From: an uncultured Coriobacteriaceae bacterium
Lineage (GTDB): Bacteria; Actinomycetota; Coriobacteriia; Coriobacteriales; UMGS124
Assembly: GCA_900539345.1 (NCBI GenBank)
Contig: UQBS01000065.1
Span: 1 to 15,020, forward strand
Direction of reading: 5' to 3'
DNA length: 15,020 nt
Within the stretch, counting starts at the first letter, position 1. Each line of letters begins with the position of its first letter. Below, piece after piece: positions 1 to 5,716 of this stretch. A model generated the notes under the pieces. It was not told the origin of the DNA. It was given only the letters and a program-made list of their open reading frames with translations, and searched no databases. The position numbers were made by a program, and so were the translations under genes.

Positions 1-231
1 GAACTCGCCCTTGATGCTGTAGCCGGGGCCGCCCGTGCCCATGCCCTTGGGGTCGCCGCCCTGGATCATGAAGCCGGGGATGACGCGGTGGAAAATAACG
101 CCGTCGTAGTAGCCCTTGTTGATGAGGCTGATGAAGTTGTTGACGGTGTTGGGGGCAATCTCGGGGTAAAGCTCGGCCTTGATGGTGCCGCCGTCTTCCA
201 TCTCGATGGTGACGATGGGGTTCTGTGCCAT
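1..231 (-). CDS. Cyclophilin-type peptidyl-prolyl cis-trans isomerase (N-terminal part, cut by window edge)
   Basis: Catalyses cis-trans isomerisation of peptide bonds preceding proline, a protein-folding role. No signal peptide is seen, so it is probably cytoplasmic. The 77 visible codons begin MAQNPIVTIEMEDGG. They include the family's ELYPEIAPNTVNNF segment (residues 20-33) and the catalytic block FHRVIPGFMIQGGD (47-60), which contains the conserved Arg of the active site, followed by GTGGPGY. The rest, about 90-100 residues for a minimal bacterial cyclophilin, lies beyond position 1. The start is set by an AAGGAG ribosome site (240-245) eight bases before the ATG. Family assignment is secure; the exact paralogue cannot be told. 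Confidence 0.95.
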   Translation of the reverse strand, partial: MAQNPIVTIEMEDGGTIKAELYPEIAPNTVNNFISLINKGYYDGVIFHRVIPGFMIQGGDPKGMGTGGPGYSIKGEF

Positions 232-290
232 AGCGCACGCTCCTTAAATCACGGGTCCGATACACACGCGTACAACGATACCCCAAACCA

Positions 291-576
291 GCGCCTGGCA
301 AAACGTCTTTCTTGCCAAGGGCGAAAGATTCCGCTCGCAAACTAAGGAACGCGAGCCCAACCGAAGAGACGGTTTGCCAAACGCGCCGTCTGTCAGGCGA
401 AAGTTTGACCCGATGAATATCCGCTTTCTCGAGTGGGGACCCTCGTCCAATGAGTCATTTGCTCCCGCGGATGGGGATCACAGCCTGGCAAGCGCCTCGT
501 CTCCTTGTACGGGGAGCCCAGCCCCAACGACCACCCTATTTCTCGAGTGGGGACCAACAGAAGGGAGACGGACTTT
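291..576. repeat. Degenerate tandem array, 38-bp period
   Basis: The gap between the cyclophilin and the membrane-protein gene (232-603) has no convincing gene but is periodic. A 17-bp word TTTCTCGAGTGGGGACC occurs exactly at 425-441 and 539-555, 114 bp (3 x 38) apart. GGGGA cores start at 435, 473, 511 and 549, each exactly 38 bp apart. GCCTGGCAA occurs at 293 and 483 (190 = 5 x 38), and GGCGAAAG at 320 and 396 (76 = 2 x 38). About seven units are visible, most heavily diverged. An imperfect hairpin (arms AGACGG/CCGTCT, 367-391) lies inside. The function is unknown. Confidence 0.7.
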
Positions 577-603
577 CGCATCGCTTTACTGCGCCTTCTT
601 CGC

Positions 604-1134
604 CTACCTCTTTTCCACGAACAGCCAAATGGCGGCCAATGCGGCAACCGCAAGGACCGCGAACACAAGATAGTACGCAATGCCCCAATCGTAGTTCGCG
701 CTCGGAACCACCCCGCGACTTGCATAATCGGCGTTTTGCAGGCTAAAGATGCCAAAGACCAGCGCATCAAAAACAAGCGCGCCAATCGGACGCTTCTTTG
801 CAAAACACAGCGACATGAGCAAAGCCGCCGCGCCCATCGCTACAACAAGACCCATATAGATGCCAGAAAGCTGCTGGTAGCTGTGCGCGGCAAGTGCCAA
901 ATAAGCACGCGCGAAGTCAACGAGTGACATGTTCGCCATTTGGTCGGAGGTCAAATCAAGACCCTGCATAACAGACTGACCAGAGTAATTCCCCAGATAC
1001 GCCACCCCGTCAGACGTTGCCGTTGCATACGGCAAAAAGAGCGCGACCACCATCAGCGCCGCGCAGACGATGCCAACGATAACCGGAATCGACTTCTTCC
1101 CTGCATGCTGCTGCAGTTCCTGGCTTTCTTGCAT
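604..1134 (-). CDS. Four-helix integral membrane protein of unknown function
   Basis: Encodes 176 residues. I do not recognise the family. Hydrophobic segments at about residues 16-37, 85-105, 110-126 and 146-171 predict four membrane helices. A polar loop of about 45 residues (SDGVAYLGNYSGQ and onward) separates helices 1 and 2. The first 15 residues are Gln/Glu-rich and lack a signal peptide; the C-terminus ends in the basic tail FVEKR. An in-frame TTG five codons upstream (1149) overlaps the ribosome site. The ATG at 1134 is preferred because GAAGGAGG lies five bases before it. It is divergent from the Tat-exported protein at 1302 and probably shares its control region. No T-rich terminator is seen before the 38-bp-period array downstream. 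Confidence 0.85.
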   Translation of the reverse strand: MQESQELQQHAGKKSIPVIVGIVCAALMVVALFLPYATATSDGVAYLGNYSGQSVMQGLDLTSDQMANMSLVDFARAYLALAAHSYQQLSGIYMGLVVAMGAAALLMSLCFAKKRPIGALVFDALVFGIFSLQNADYASRGVVPSANYDWGIAYYLVFAVLAVAALAAIWLFVEKR

Positions 1135-1168
1135 GGTTTCCTCCTTCAACGCGATTACGACGCCGGGG

Positions 1169-1239
1169 ATTCTAGGCGTCGACCCGCGTGATTTCCTCAG
1201 TTGGCAACTGAGGAAATCAACTAGTCGCAGACCTACACT
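1169..1239. promoter_or_regulatory. Divergent promoter pair centred on a perfect palindrome
   Basis: A 14-bp-arm perfect inverted repeat (1189-1202 and 1206-1219, arm TGATTTCCTCAGTT, 3-base centre) lies between two divergent genes. Candidate -10 boxes are TAGAAT on the minus strand (1174 down to 1169) and TACACT on the plus strand (1234-1239). Each begins exactly 30 bp from the dyad centre at 1204. With a 17-bp spacer both -35 positions fall on the same AGGAAA word inside the palindrome arms, and neither is a TTGACA-type box. No T-run follows the hairpin, so a terminator is unlikely. A shared operator or activator site, or an alternative sigma-factor promoter, is inferred. Confidence 0.55.
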
Positions 1240-1301
1240 GAACCACGGCGAGGCCGTTCACGGCACGCCACCCAACCATCTCGGATATGGAGGCAAGGGA
1301 T

Positions 1302-2147
1302 ATGAACAGATTCGCTCAAGAGGAATGCATCTCACGCCGCGCCATCGTTGGAGCAGGACTTTTTGGACTTCTAGCAGCAGGAATGGGAACCTGGGATGCC
1401 GCATGCGCCTTTGCCGACGAGAACGTCGAACAGGGCACCCAGCTTGTCGACCTCACCGCGCTGAGCAACGAGGATTTGCTTGCGTTGGAGGCGAACCTTC
1501 GGGCTGAGAAGATACGCCGGCAGATGAACACTGCAGTCGTTCCGCAAGGTTATTATATCGCTGGAACCGACTTTGCCGCTGGCACATATACGGTAAGCGC
1601 AATTGCAGACGGGAACGACCACGGAAGAGACGTTGCCGTTTATGAAACGCAAGATAGGTCCAACCAAATCTCATGGGACTACATCGATGGGGGCGAATCA
1701 GTCAAGATATCCCTGGTAGACGGCAACCTTTTGAGCCTGCGCACCGGCAACTTCGTCCTCTCTCCCTTCACCATCGACTTCGGCGACGCTGCTAGCGCCG
1801 AAACCGCCGACCCGCAAGAACAACCAGCAGCAGGGGCTGGCGGTGCCCAGACTTCAGGCGAAGTCACTCCCGAGTTCAAAGAGATGATGGACAGCTATGA
1901 GGCGTTTATGGACCAGTACTGCGACTTCATGGTGAAATACGTCAACGCAACGAGCTCGGGCGATTCCGCGACGCTGCTTGCCATGACCGCCGACTATGCC
2001 AGCCTCGTTCAGCAGGAGCTCGACTGGGCAAGCAAGATAGACGGCATCGACGAAAACACGCTCAGCCCCGCCGACGACGCCTACTACCTTGAGGTTCAGG
2101 GACGTGTCCTCAAAAAGCTCGGCGAGACGGGCGTTTCGCTGAGCTAA
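1302..2147 (+). CDS. Tat-exported protein with IPAG-like beta segment and C-terminal helical domain, unknown function
   Basis: Encodes 281 residues. The N-terminus has a Tat-type signal: SRR at 11-13, a hydrophobic stretch (14-30), then AFA before Asp39 as a likely cleavage site. Residues 54-72 form a charged helix (LSNEDLLALEANLRAEKIRR). Residues 80-160 are beta-rich and contain VPQGYYIAGTDFAAGTYTV, similar to the 'G.Y.vG.dipaG.Y.v' surface module seen in secreted Actinobacterial and Firmicute proteins. A Pro/Ala/Gly linker (163-186) leads to a helical domain (188-275) resembling the C-terminus of small Gram-positive lipoproteins; the domain name is uncertain. No lipobox is present. GGAGG at 1289-1293, eight bases before the ATG at 1302, favours this start over the ATG at 1287. 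A terminator follows at 2175. Confidence 0.88.
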   Translation: MNRFAQEECISRRAIVGAGLFGLLAAGMGTWDAACAFADENVEQGTQLVDLTALSNEDLLALEANLRAEKIRRQMNTAVVPQGYYIAGTDFAAGTYTVSAIADGNDHGRDVAVYETQDRSNQISWDYIDGGESVKISLVDGNLLSLRTGNFVLSPFTIDFGDAASAETADPQEQPAAGAGGAQTSGEVTPEFKEMMDSYEAFMDQYCDFMVKYVNATSSGDSATLLAMTADYASLVQQELDWASKIDGIDENTLSPADDAYYLEVQGRVLKKLGETGVSLS

Positions 2148-2174
2148 GGCACTCGCAAGCGCCCAGCCACACGC

Positions 2175-2224
2175 AACCCGATAGGCCCGGCCGTCCGGAT
2201 TCTCACCCAGGCGGTCGGGTTTTT
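2175..2224 (+). terminator. Rho-independent terminator of the Tat-exported protein gene
   Basis: The outer stem AACCCGA (2175-2181) pairs with TCGGGTT (2215-2221), and a run of five T ends at 2224. The GC-rich interior can form further pairs. It lies 28 bases after the stop codon. Confidence 0.75.
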
Positions 2225-2284
2225 GCGGCTCAAACCCCTTCATCCGTGCGAGCCCGCCTCCGCGTGTCGCAAAAAACAGCGCAT

Positions 2285-2408
2285 GTTTGCGTTTTAATTT
2301 CCGCAGCCCCCGAATCAGCCCATATCCGGCAGTAGCACACGTCATCTACCTGGGAAAACTTCAGAGGCGTCCAACGCCCTAAAGCCTCACTGAGATTAAA
2401 ACGCAAAC
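2285..2408. repeat. 14-bp inverted repeat pair, 96 bp apart
   Basis: GTTTGCGTTTTAAT (2285-2298) is the exact reverse complement of ATTAAAACGCAAAC (2395-2408). The arms are AT-richer than their surroundings and lie in a gene-free stretch just before the 17-bp-stem hairpin at 2435. They may be paired binding sites, the ends of a decayed small mobile element, or the closing stem of a structured RNA. Confidence 0.55.
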
Positions 2409-2434
2409 GTACGCAAATTTTTCCGCCCACACAA

Positions 2435-2478
2435 AGGCCCGCGCCCCGACCAGCGCAATCCGGTCGGGGCGCGGGCCT
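2435..2478 (-). terminator. Very strong hairpin, probable terminator of the reductase transcript
   Basis: A perfect 17-bp stem (2435-2451 with 2462-2478) closes a 10-base loop. Read on the minus strand it is followed by TTGTGTG after the last paired T; on the plus strand by CATTTAG. The minus-strand tail is slightly more U-rich. The nearest minus-strand gene, the reductase, ends about 305 bases upstream, which would give an unusually long 3' untranslated region. It could also end an unannotated plus-strand RNA. Confidence 0.6.
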
Positions 2479-2521
2479 CATTTAGCCGCATCGCAGGACA
2501 TCGCACGCATCGCAGCCTCAG

Positions 2522-2726
2522 CTGCACTGCATGCCAGCCACATCGCATGGCTCCAGCACATGCGCGTCTCCACCTGCACTGCATGTCAACTGCCTGGCAC
2601 AAGCTTCTAAACGCGAGCATCGCCGCCATAGCTCCGCCACATGCCAGCCACATCGTGATGGAGGGCCACATACAGGTGTCTCCGCCTTAGCCCGCGCTGC
2701 ATGTCAGCCACGTGGCATGGCTTCAC
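2522..2726. repeat. Degenerate repeats, 52-60 bp spacing
   Basis: In the gap 3' of the reductase gene, CATGCCAGCCACATCG occurs exactly at 2530-2545 and 2640-2655. A related copy (CATGTCAGCCACGTGGCATGG) starts at 2700, and a shorter one (CATGTCAACTGCCTGGCA) at 2582. CTGCACTGCATG occurs at 2522 and 2574. Spacing between unit starts is 52, 58 and 60 bp. No gene is supported in 2479-2782. Words such as CATGGCT(T/C)CA also appear in the array near 10096, suggesting one dispersed family. Confidence 0.5.
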
Positions 2727-2782
2727 TACACGGATGCCGCGACCCTAATTGCACCGCATTCCAAGCTGCTCAAGCGCCTCTT

Positions 2783-4585
2783 TTATCCCTGCACGCGATC
2801 CTGCGCGTAGGCATGGTCGGGACCCCACAGGGGCACGGGGTACTCTTCGCCCATGACGTCCTTGGCAGCCAGCCAACCCGAGACGAGGTTGTGCGACAGG
2901 TTCAGACCGCCGTAGTACTGCGCGTACATACCGTTGAAGAATCCGCCGTGGTCCAGGCCGACGACCTTGAGGCCCTCGATCCTCTTGCCCTCGGGCGTAA
3001 GGGGCGCGTAGGTGTTGTCCACACGCACGCCGCCGAGCGTGGAGAGAAGCCATCCGGCCAGCTTGCAGGCGTAATAGGGAGGCTCGTCGATGTTGGACAG
3101 GCGCCAGGGAGCCTTGCCGTAATCGAGGTCCCAGCCAGCGGTGGCCATCTCGTTGTAGCGCTCCACCTGCTGCAGGAACGCCTCTTTGGCCTCGGCGTCA
3201 AAGCCCATGGCGTCGGCGAGCTCCTCAAGGGTATCGCACTTGATGAGGTTGCCGTTTGCCACGTTGGGCTCGATGTATACCTCGTTCCACATGTCGGCGT
3301 CGGTGCACGGCCAGAACTGGCCAAGCAGCAGGCAGTTCTTGGCGCCAGGCTTGGCAACAACGCGCGAGCAGATGGTGGTGTCGAAGCTTACAACATCGTC
3401 CCAGCTAGAAGCATCAAAGACCTGCCAATAGAAGCCACCGGGCTGCTGGGCGCCCAGGTTGAACACGACATCGTAGGGGCCGTCCTCGTTGCAGAAGCGC
3501 TTGCCGAACTGGTTCACGCGCATGAACGGCTGCGAGCCGGGCCACCAGAAGCGGCTGTCCTCGCCACCCTGGCCGTCCCAACCGATACCGCCGTTCGTGT
3601 CGTTGCCCGTGATGCAGCCGCGGTCGAAAATGTTGCAGCTACCAGCCATGTCATGGTCGATGTCGGCGCCCGCCCACACTGCCATCTTGATGCCGTCGCC
3701 GTTGCGGCCGTCGCCACCCATGTGGTTGGAGCAGAACTTGTGCGCCTGCACGTTGAGCTGGTCCATCATGTCCTTGTTGCCGGAGAAGCCGCCTGTGGCC
3801 AGGAACACTGCCTTGTTGGTGTTGAACTGCGTATAGCTGCCGTCTTCCATCTGGCAGATAACGCCCGTCACCGGCGTGGCGGGTCCGTCGGGCTGCACGA
3901 GCTCAACGGCGCGGGTGTTGTACAGCAGCTGGCCACCGGCCTCGGCATAGAGCTCCAGCATGGCGGGAATTGCGATTTCGGAACCCATGGCGTTGGCAGT
4001 GGGCTCGAGCGGAGGCTTGTATGCGGTGTGCACCGAGGCAGGCGAGTAATAGGCTCCCTCGGGGAAGAACTTCTTGCAGCGCGTGTCAACCATCACGTCG
4101 AGGCCCTTGGCCTGCATCTGCTCCTGGTACCAGTCAACAAGAGCACCGGCGTTGTACGCCCACTGACGAATGAGGTTCTGATCACATTTGCCCTGGTTGT
4201 AGCGGAGAAGATCCTCGACCACGAACTCCTTGTCAATCTGGATGCCCATGTTCTTCTGAATCTGGGAGTCAAGCGCGTCGATGTCGCCGGCCCACATGCA
4301 GCAAGCGCCCGACTGCTCCACGAGCACGACGTCGGCCCCGAGCTGCGCCAGATGCAGCGCCGTCACAACGCCCACGTTGCCGCCGCCCACAACCACAACG
4401 TCGTGCGTCTCGGTGTTGGAGACCTGGTCGGCAACGGAAGCAGGCTGGGCGTCCCAGCGCTGCTGAGCAGCCTCGTCGGCAACGGGCGTATCGGCATACG
4501 CGGCGGCGACACCCGAAGCGGCAACTGCGCCAGCGGCAGCTGCGGCACCAGTCACGAACGAGCGGCGAGAAACGGAAGTGTTCAT
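2783..4585 (-). CDS. Tat-exported FAD-dependent reductase, flavocytochrome c/fumarate reductase flavoprotein superfamily
   Basis: Encodes 600 residues. The N-terminus has a Tat signal (SRRSF at 6-10, Ala-rich hydrophobic stretch, AYADT around 29-33), so the folded flavoprotein is exported. The Rossmann FAD motif is VVVVGGGNVG (63-72), ending at Glu90. The strand ATGGFSGN (263-270), the helix GDGIKMAVWAGA (297-308) and GKRFCNE (361-367) are superfamily hallmarks; GKRF carries the Arg used as proton donor in fumarate reductase. There is no haem CXXCH domain and no FMN-binding domain, so an external electron donor is needed. At the classical HHTMGG position the sequence is STLGG, and at NRLGG it is QYYGG, so fumarate is not assured as substrate. 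A GGAGGA site seven bases before the ATG sets the start. It is divergent from a TetR gene. Confidence 0.93.
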   Translation of the reverse strand: MNTSVSRRSFVTGAAAAAGAVAASGVAAAYADTPVADEAAQQRWDAQPASVADQVSNTETHDVVVVGGGNVGVVTALHLAQLGADVVLVEQSGACCMWAGDIDALDSQIQKNMGIQIDKEFVVEDLLRYNQGKCDQNLIRQWAYNAGALVDWYQEQMQAKGLDVMVDTRCKKFFPEGAYYSPASVHTAYKPPLEPTANAMGSEIAIPAMLELYAEAGGQLLYNTRAVELVQPDGPATPVTGVICQMEDGSYTQFNTNKAVFLATGGFSGNKDMMDQLNVQAHKFCSNHMGGDGRNGDGIKMAVWAGADIDHDMAGSCNIFDRGCITGNDTNGGIGWDGQGGEDSRFWWPGSQPFMRVNQFGKRFCNEDGPYDVVFNLGAQQPGGFYWQVFDASSWDDVVSFDTTICSRVVAKPGAKNCLLLGQFWPCTDADMWNEVYIEPNVANGNLIKCDTLEELADAMGFDAEAKEAFLQQVERYNEMATAGWDLDYGKAPWRLSNIDEPPYYACKLAGWLLSTLGGVRVDNTYAPLTPEGKRIEGLKVVGLDHGGFFNGMYAQYYGGLNLSHNLVSGWLAAKDVMGEEYPVPLWGPDHAYAQDRVQG

Positions 4586-4725
4586 GCGAAAATCCTCCTT
4601 GAATTCGACAATGGTTTGCGGCAAGCCCACGCAAACGCGCGCCTGCACGGCCTCGCCCCCTGCAAACCAGTCGGCACCCCTTGGCTCGACACCCTTACTC
4701 TACCTACCAGGCAGTATCAAATGCA

Positions 4726-4775
4726 CCTGACAAAATGACCTGATTGTCTGATTCACCCTCGTTAAAAGCCTGACA
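4726..4775. promoter_or_regulatory. Candidate operator region between the reductase and tetR genes
   Basis: The 262-bp divergent gap holds CCTGACA at 4726 and 4769, further CTGA-T copies at 4740-4752, and a short dyad GACAA (4729-4733)/TTGTC (4744-4748) spanning 20 bp, about the size of a TetR-family site. None is a strong palindrome. This is the most likely place for the adjacent TetR protein to bind. No confident promoter for the reductase was found. Confidence 0.3.
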
Positions 4776-4802
4776 TTTCGCCCAATCTGTAAGGCTGGGG
4801 GG

Positions 4803-4811
4803 TGCGATAAT
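4803..4811 (+). promoter_or_regulatory. Extended -10 promoter of the tetR-like gene
   Basis: TGCGATAAT gives a TG extension plus a near-consensus -10 hexamer, about 37 bases before the ATG. The -35 region is poor, as is common for extended -10 promoters. Confidence 0.5.
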
Positions 4812-4847
4812 GCGGCTGGCCATGGGGGGCAAGGGAAGGGTGTAGGA

Positions 4848-5405
4848 ATGTCGAAGCAGGACACGTGTTTGAGCGTGGTGGAGGCGCTTGATGCGCTCAT
4901 GCGCACCACCTCTATTGACCGCGTGAAAGTAACCGAGCTGTGCCATGACGCTGGCATCTCGCGCGCCACCTTCTACGAGAACTTCCAGGATGTGTACGCC
5001 GTGGCAACCTGGATGTGGGACCACCTTATGCAGACAAGCCTCTACCAGGCCGGCCTCACGCTCAGCTGTTACAACGCTCACCTGCGCAAGTTTGAGGTAC
5101 TGCAGCAGCATCGCGACTTCTTTGTCAACGCCATGCGCATCGTGGGCTACCCCTCCATCTGCCAGCACGGCGGGCGGCGCATGGCCGACCACATGGAGCA
5201 CATCTTCACCACCAAGACCGGCCGAGACTTCACACCCGACGAGGCCTTGCAGCTGGAGTTCTTCGTCACCGGCGCCAAGCACATGACCCGCCACTGGGTC
5301 GAGCGCGGCATGGTGGAGCCACCCCAACAGATGGCGCACCTGTTCACCAGCTTCGTTCCCGCGTTCATGCTCGAGTGCCTGGAGCCCACGGAGGCAAATA
5401 GGTAG
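4848..5405 (+). CDS. TetR/AcrR family transcriptional regulator
   Basis: Encodes 185 residues, a usual length for the family. The DNA-binding helix-turn-helix is at about residues 27-50 (KVTELCHDAGISRATFYENF), with the characteristic A-T-F-Y-x-x-F of TetR recognition helices. The remainder is a helical ligand-binding/dimerisation domain of the 'TetR-like C-terminal' type. It is rich in His, Met and aromatic residues (CQHGGRRMADHMEHIF), but no metal site can be asserted. The ribosome site AGGGAAGGG (4832-4840) supports the ATG at 4848. Its divergent arrangement with the reductase gene suggests it controls that gene and itself in response to the reductase substrate or a related compound. No terminator is visible after the stop. 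Confidence 0.93.
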   Translation: MSKQDTCLSVVEALDALMRTTSIDRVKVTELCHDAGISRATFYENFQDVYAVATWMWDHLMQTSLYQAGLTLSCYNAHLRKFEVLQQHRDFFVNAMRIVGYPSICQHGGRRMADHMEHIFTTKTGRDFTPDEALQLEFFVTGAKHMTRHWVERGMVEPPQQMAHLFTSFVPAFMLECLEPTEANR

Positions 5406-5623
5406 GCAAACGCCTGGAAATCACACAGGAACAGCAGCTCATTGCCGAGCCACACCATCCCAACGACAAGCCGATTTCCAGAACACGTGCAAAAGCGGCG
5501 GAACGTTGACCCCAAGAGACCCCGCACCGAAATCCTTCCATTGATTTCACAACGCATCGCGTATAAAAAGCAATCTTTTGTGCGCGAAAGAAGTCCTCTC
5601 TGTTAATTCCGAGCATGCGACTG
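5406..5623. other. Gene-free stretch between tetR and the sstT promoter
   Basis: No coding region is supported. The only structure noted is a 9-bp inverted repeat, CTGGAAATC (5414-5422) and GATTTCCAG (5473-5481), 50 bp apart with no T-run. The last 80 bases are AT-rich compared with the rest of the window. Confidence 0.5.
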
Positions 5624-5659
5624 GGTTATATCAATCCATTAGGTTATATCAATCCATTA
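5624..5659 (+). promoter_or_regulatory. Perfect tandem 18-bp repeat upstream of the sstT promoter
   Basis: GGTTATATCAATCCATTA occurs twice head to tail with no gap (5624-5641 and 5642-5659). The array ends one base before the predicted -35 box, the classical place for activator or response-regulator sites. Each unit has a weak imperfect dyad (GGTTA/AATCC). The regulator is unknown. Confidence 0.7.
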
Positions 5660-5688
5660 TTGAGTATTCTTACCTGTTACGCTAAATC
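5660..5688 (+). promoter_or_regulatory. Predicted promoter of sstT
   Basis: The -35 box TTGAGT (5660-5665), a 17-bp spacer and the -10 box TAAATC (5683-5688) place the start near 5695, giving a leader of about 20 bases before the GTG start at 5717. Confidence 0.5.
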
Positions 5689-5716
5689 GGAATACCCATA
5701 AGAAAGAAGCACGGAC

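Noticed and set aside
393..803. Minus-strand frame containing VPTRE twice, 38 residues apart
   Set aside because: It overlaps the 3' end of the membrane-protein gene, and the repeat simply reflects the 17-bp DNA repeat at 425 and 539. It is a DNA-level array, not a repeat protein.
1189..1219. Reading the palindrome as a terminator
   Set aside because: It lies upstream of both flanking genes, which diverge from it, and has no T-run on either side; an operator or promoter role fits better.
2531..4738. 735-codon open frame on the plus strand
   Set aside because: It is wholly antisense to the reductase, whose FAD motifs and Tat signal are unmistakable. The long frame is a by-product of GC-rich codon bias, and it also runs through the repeat array.
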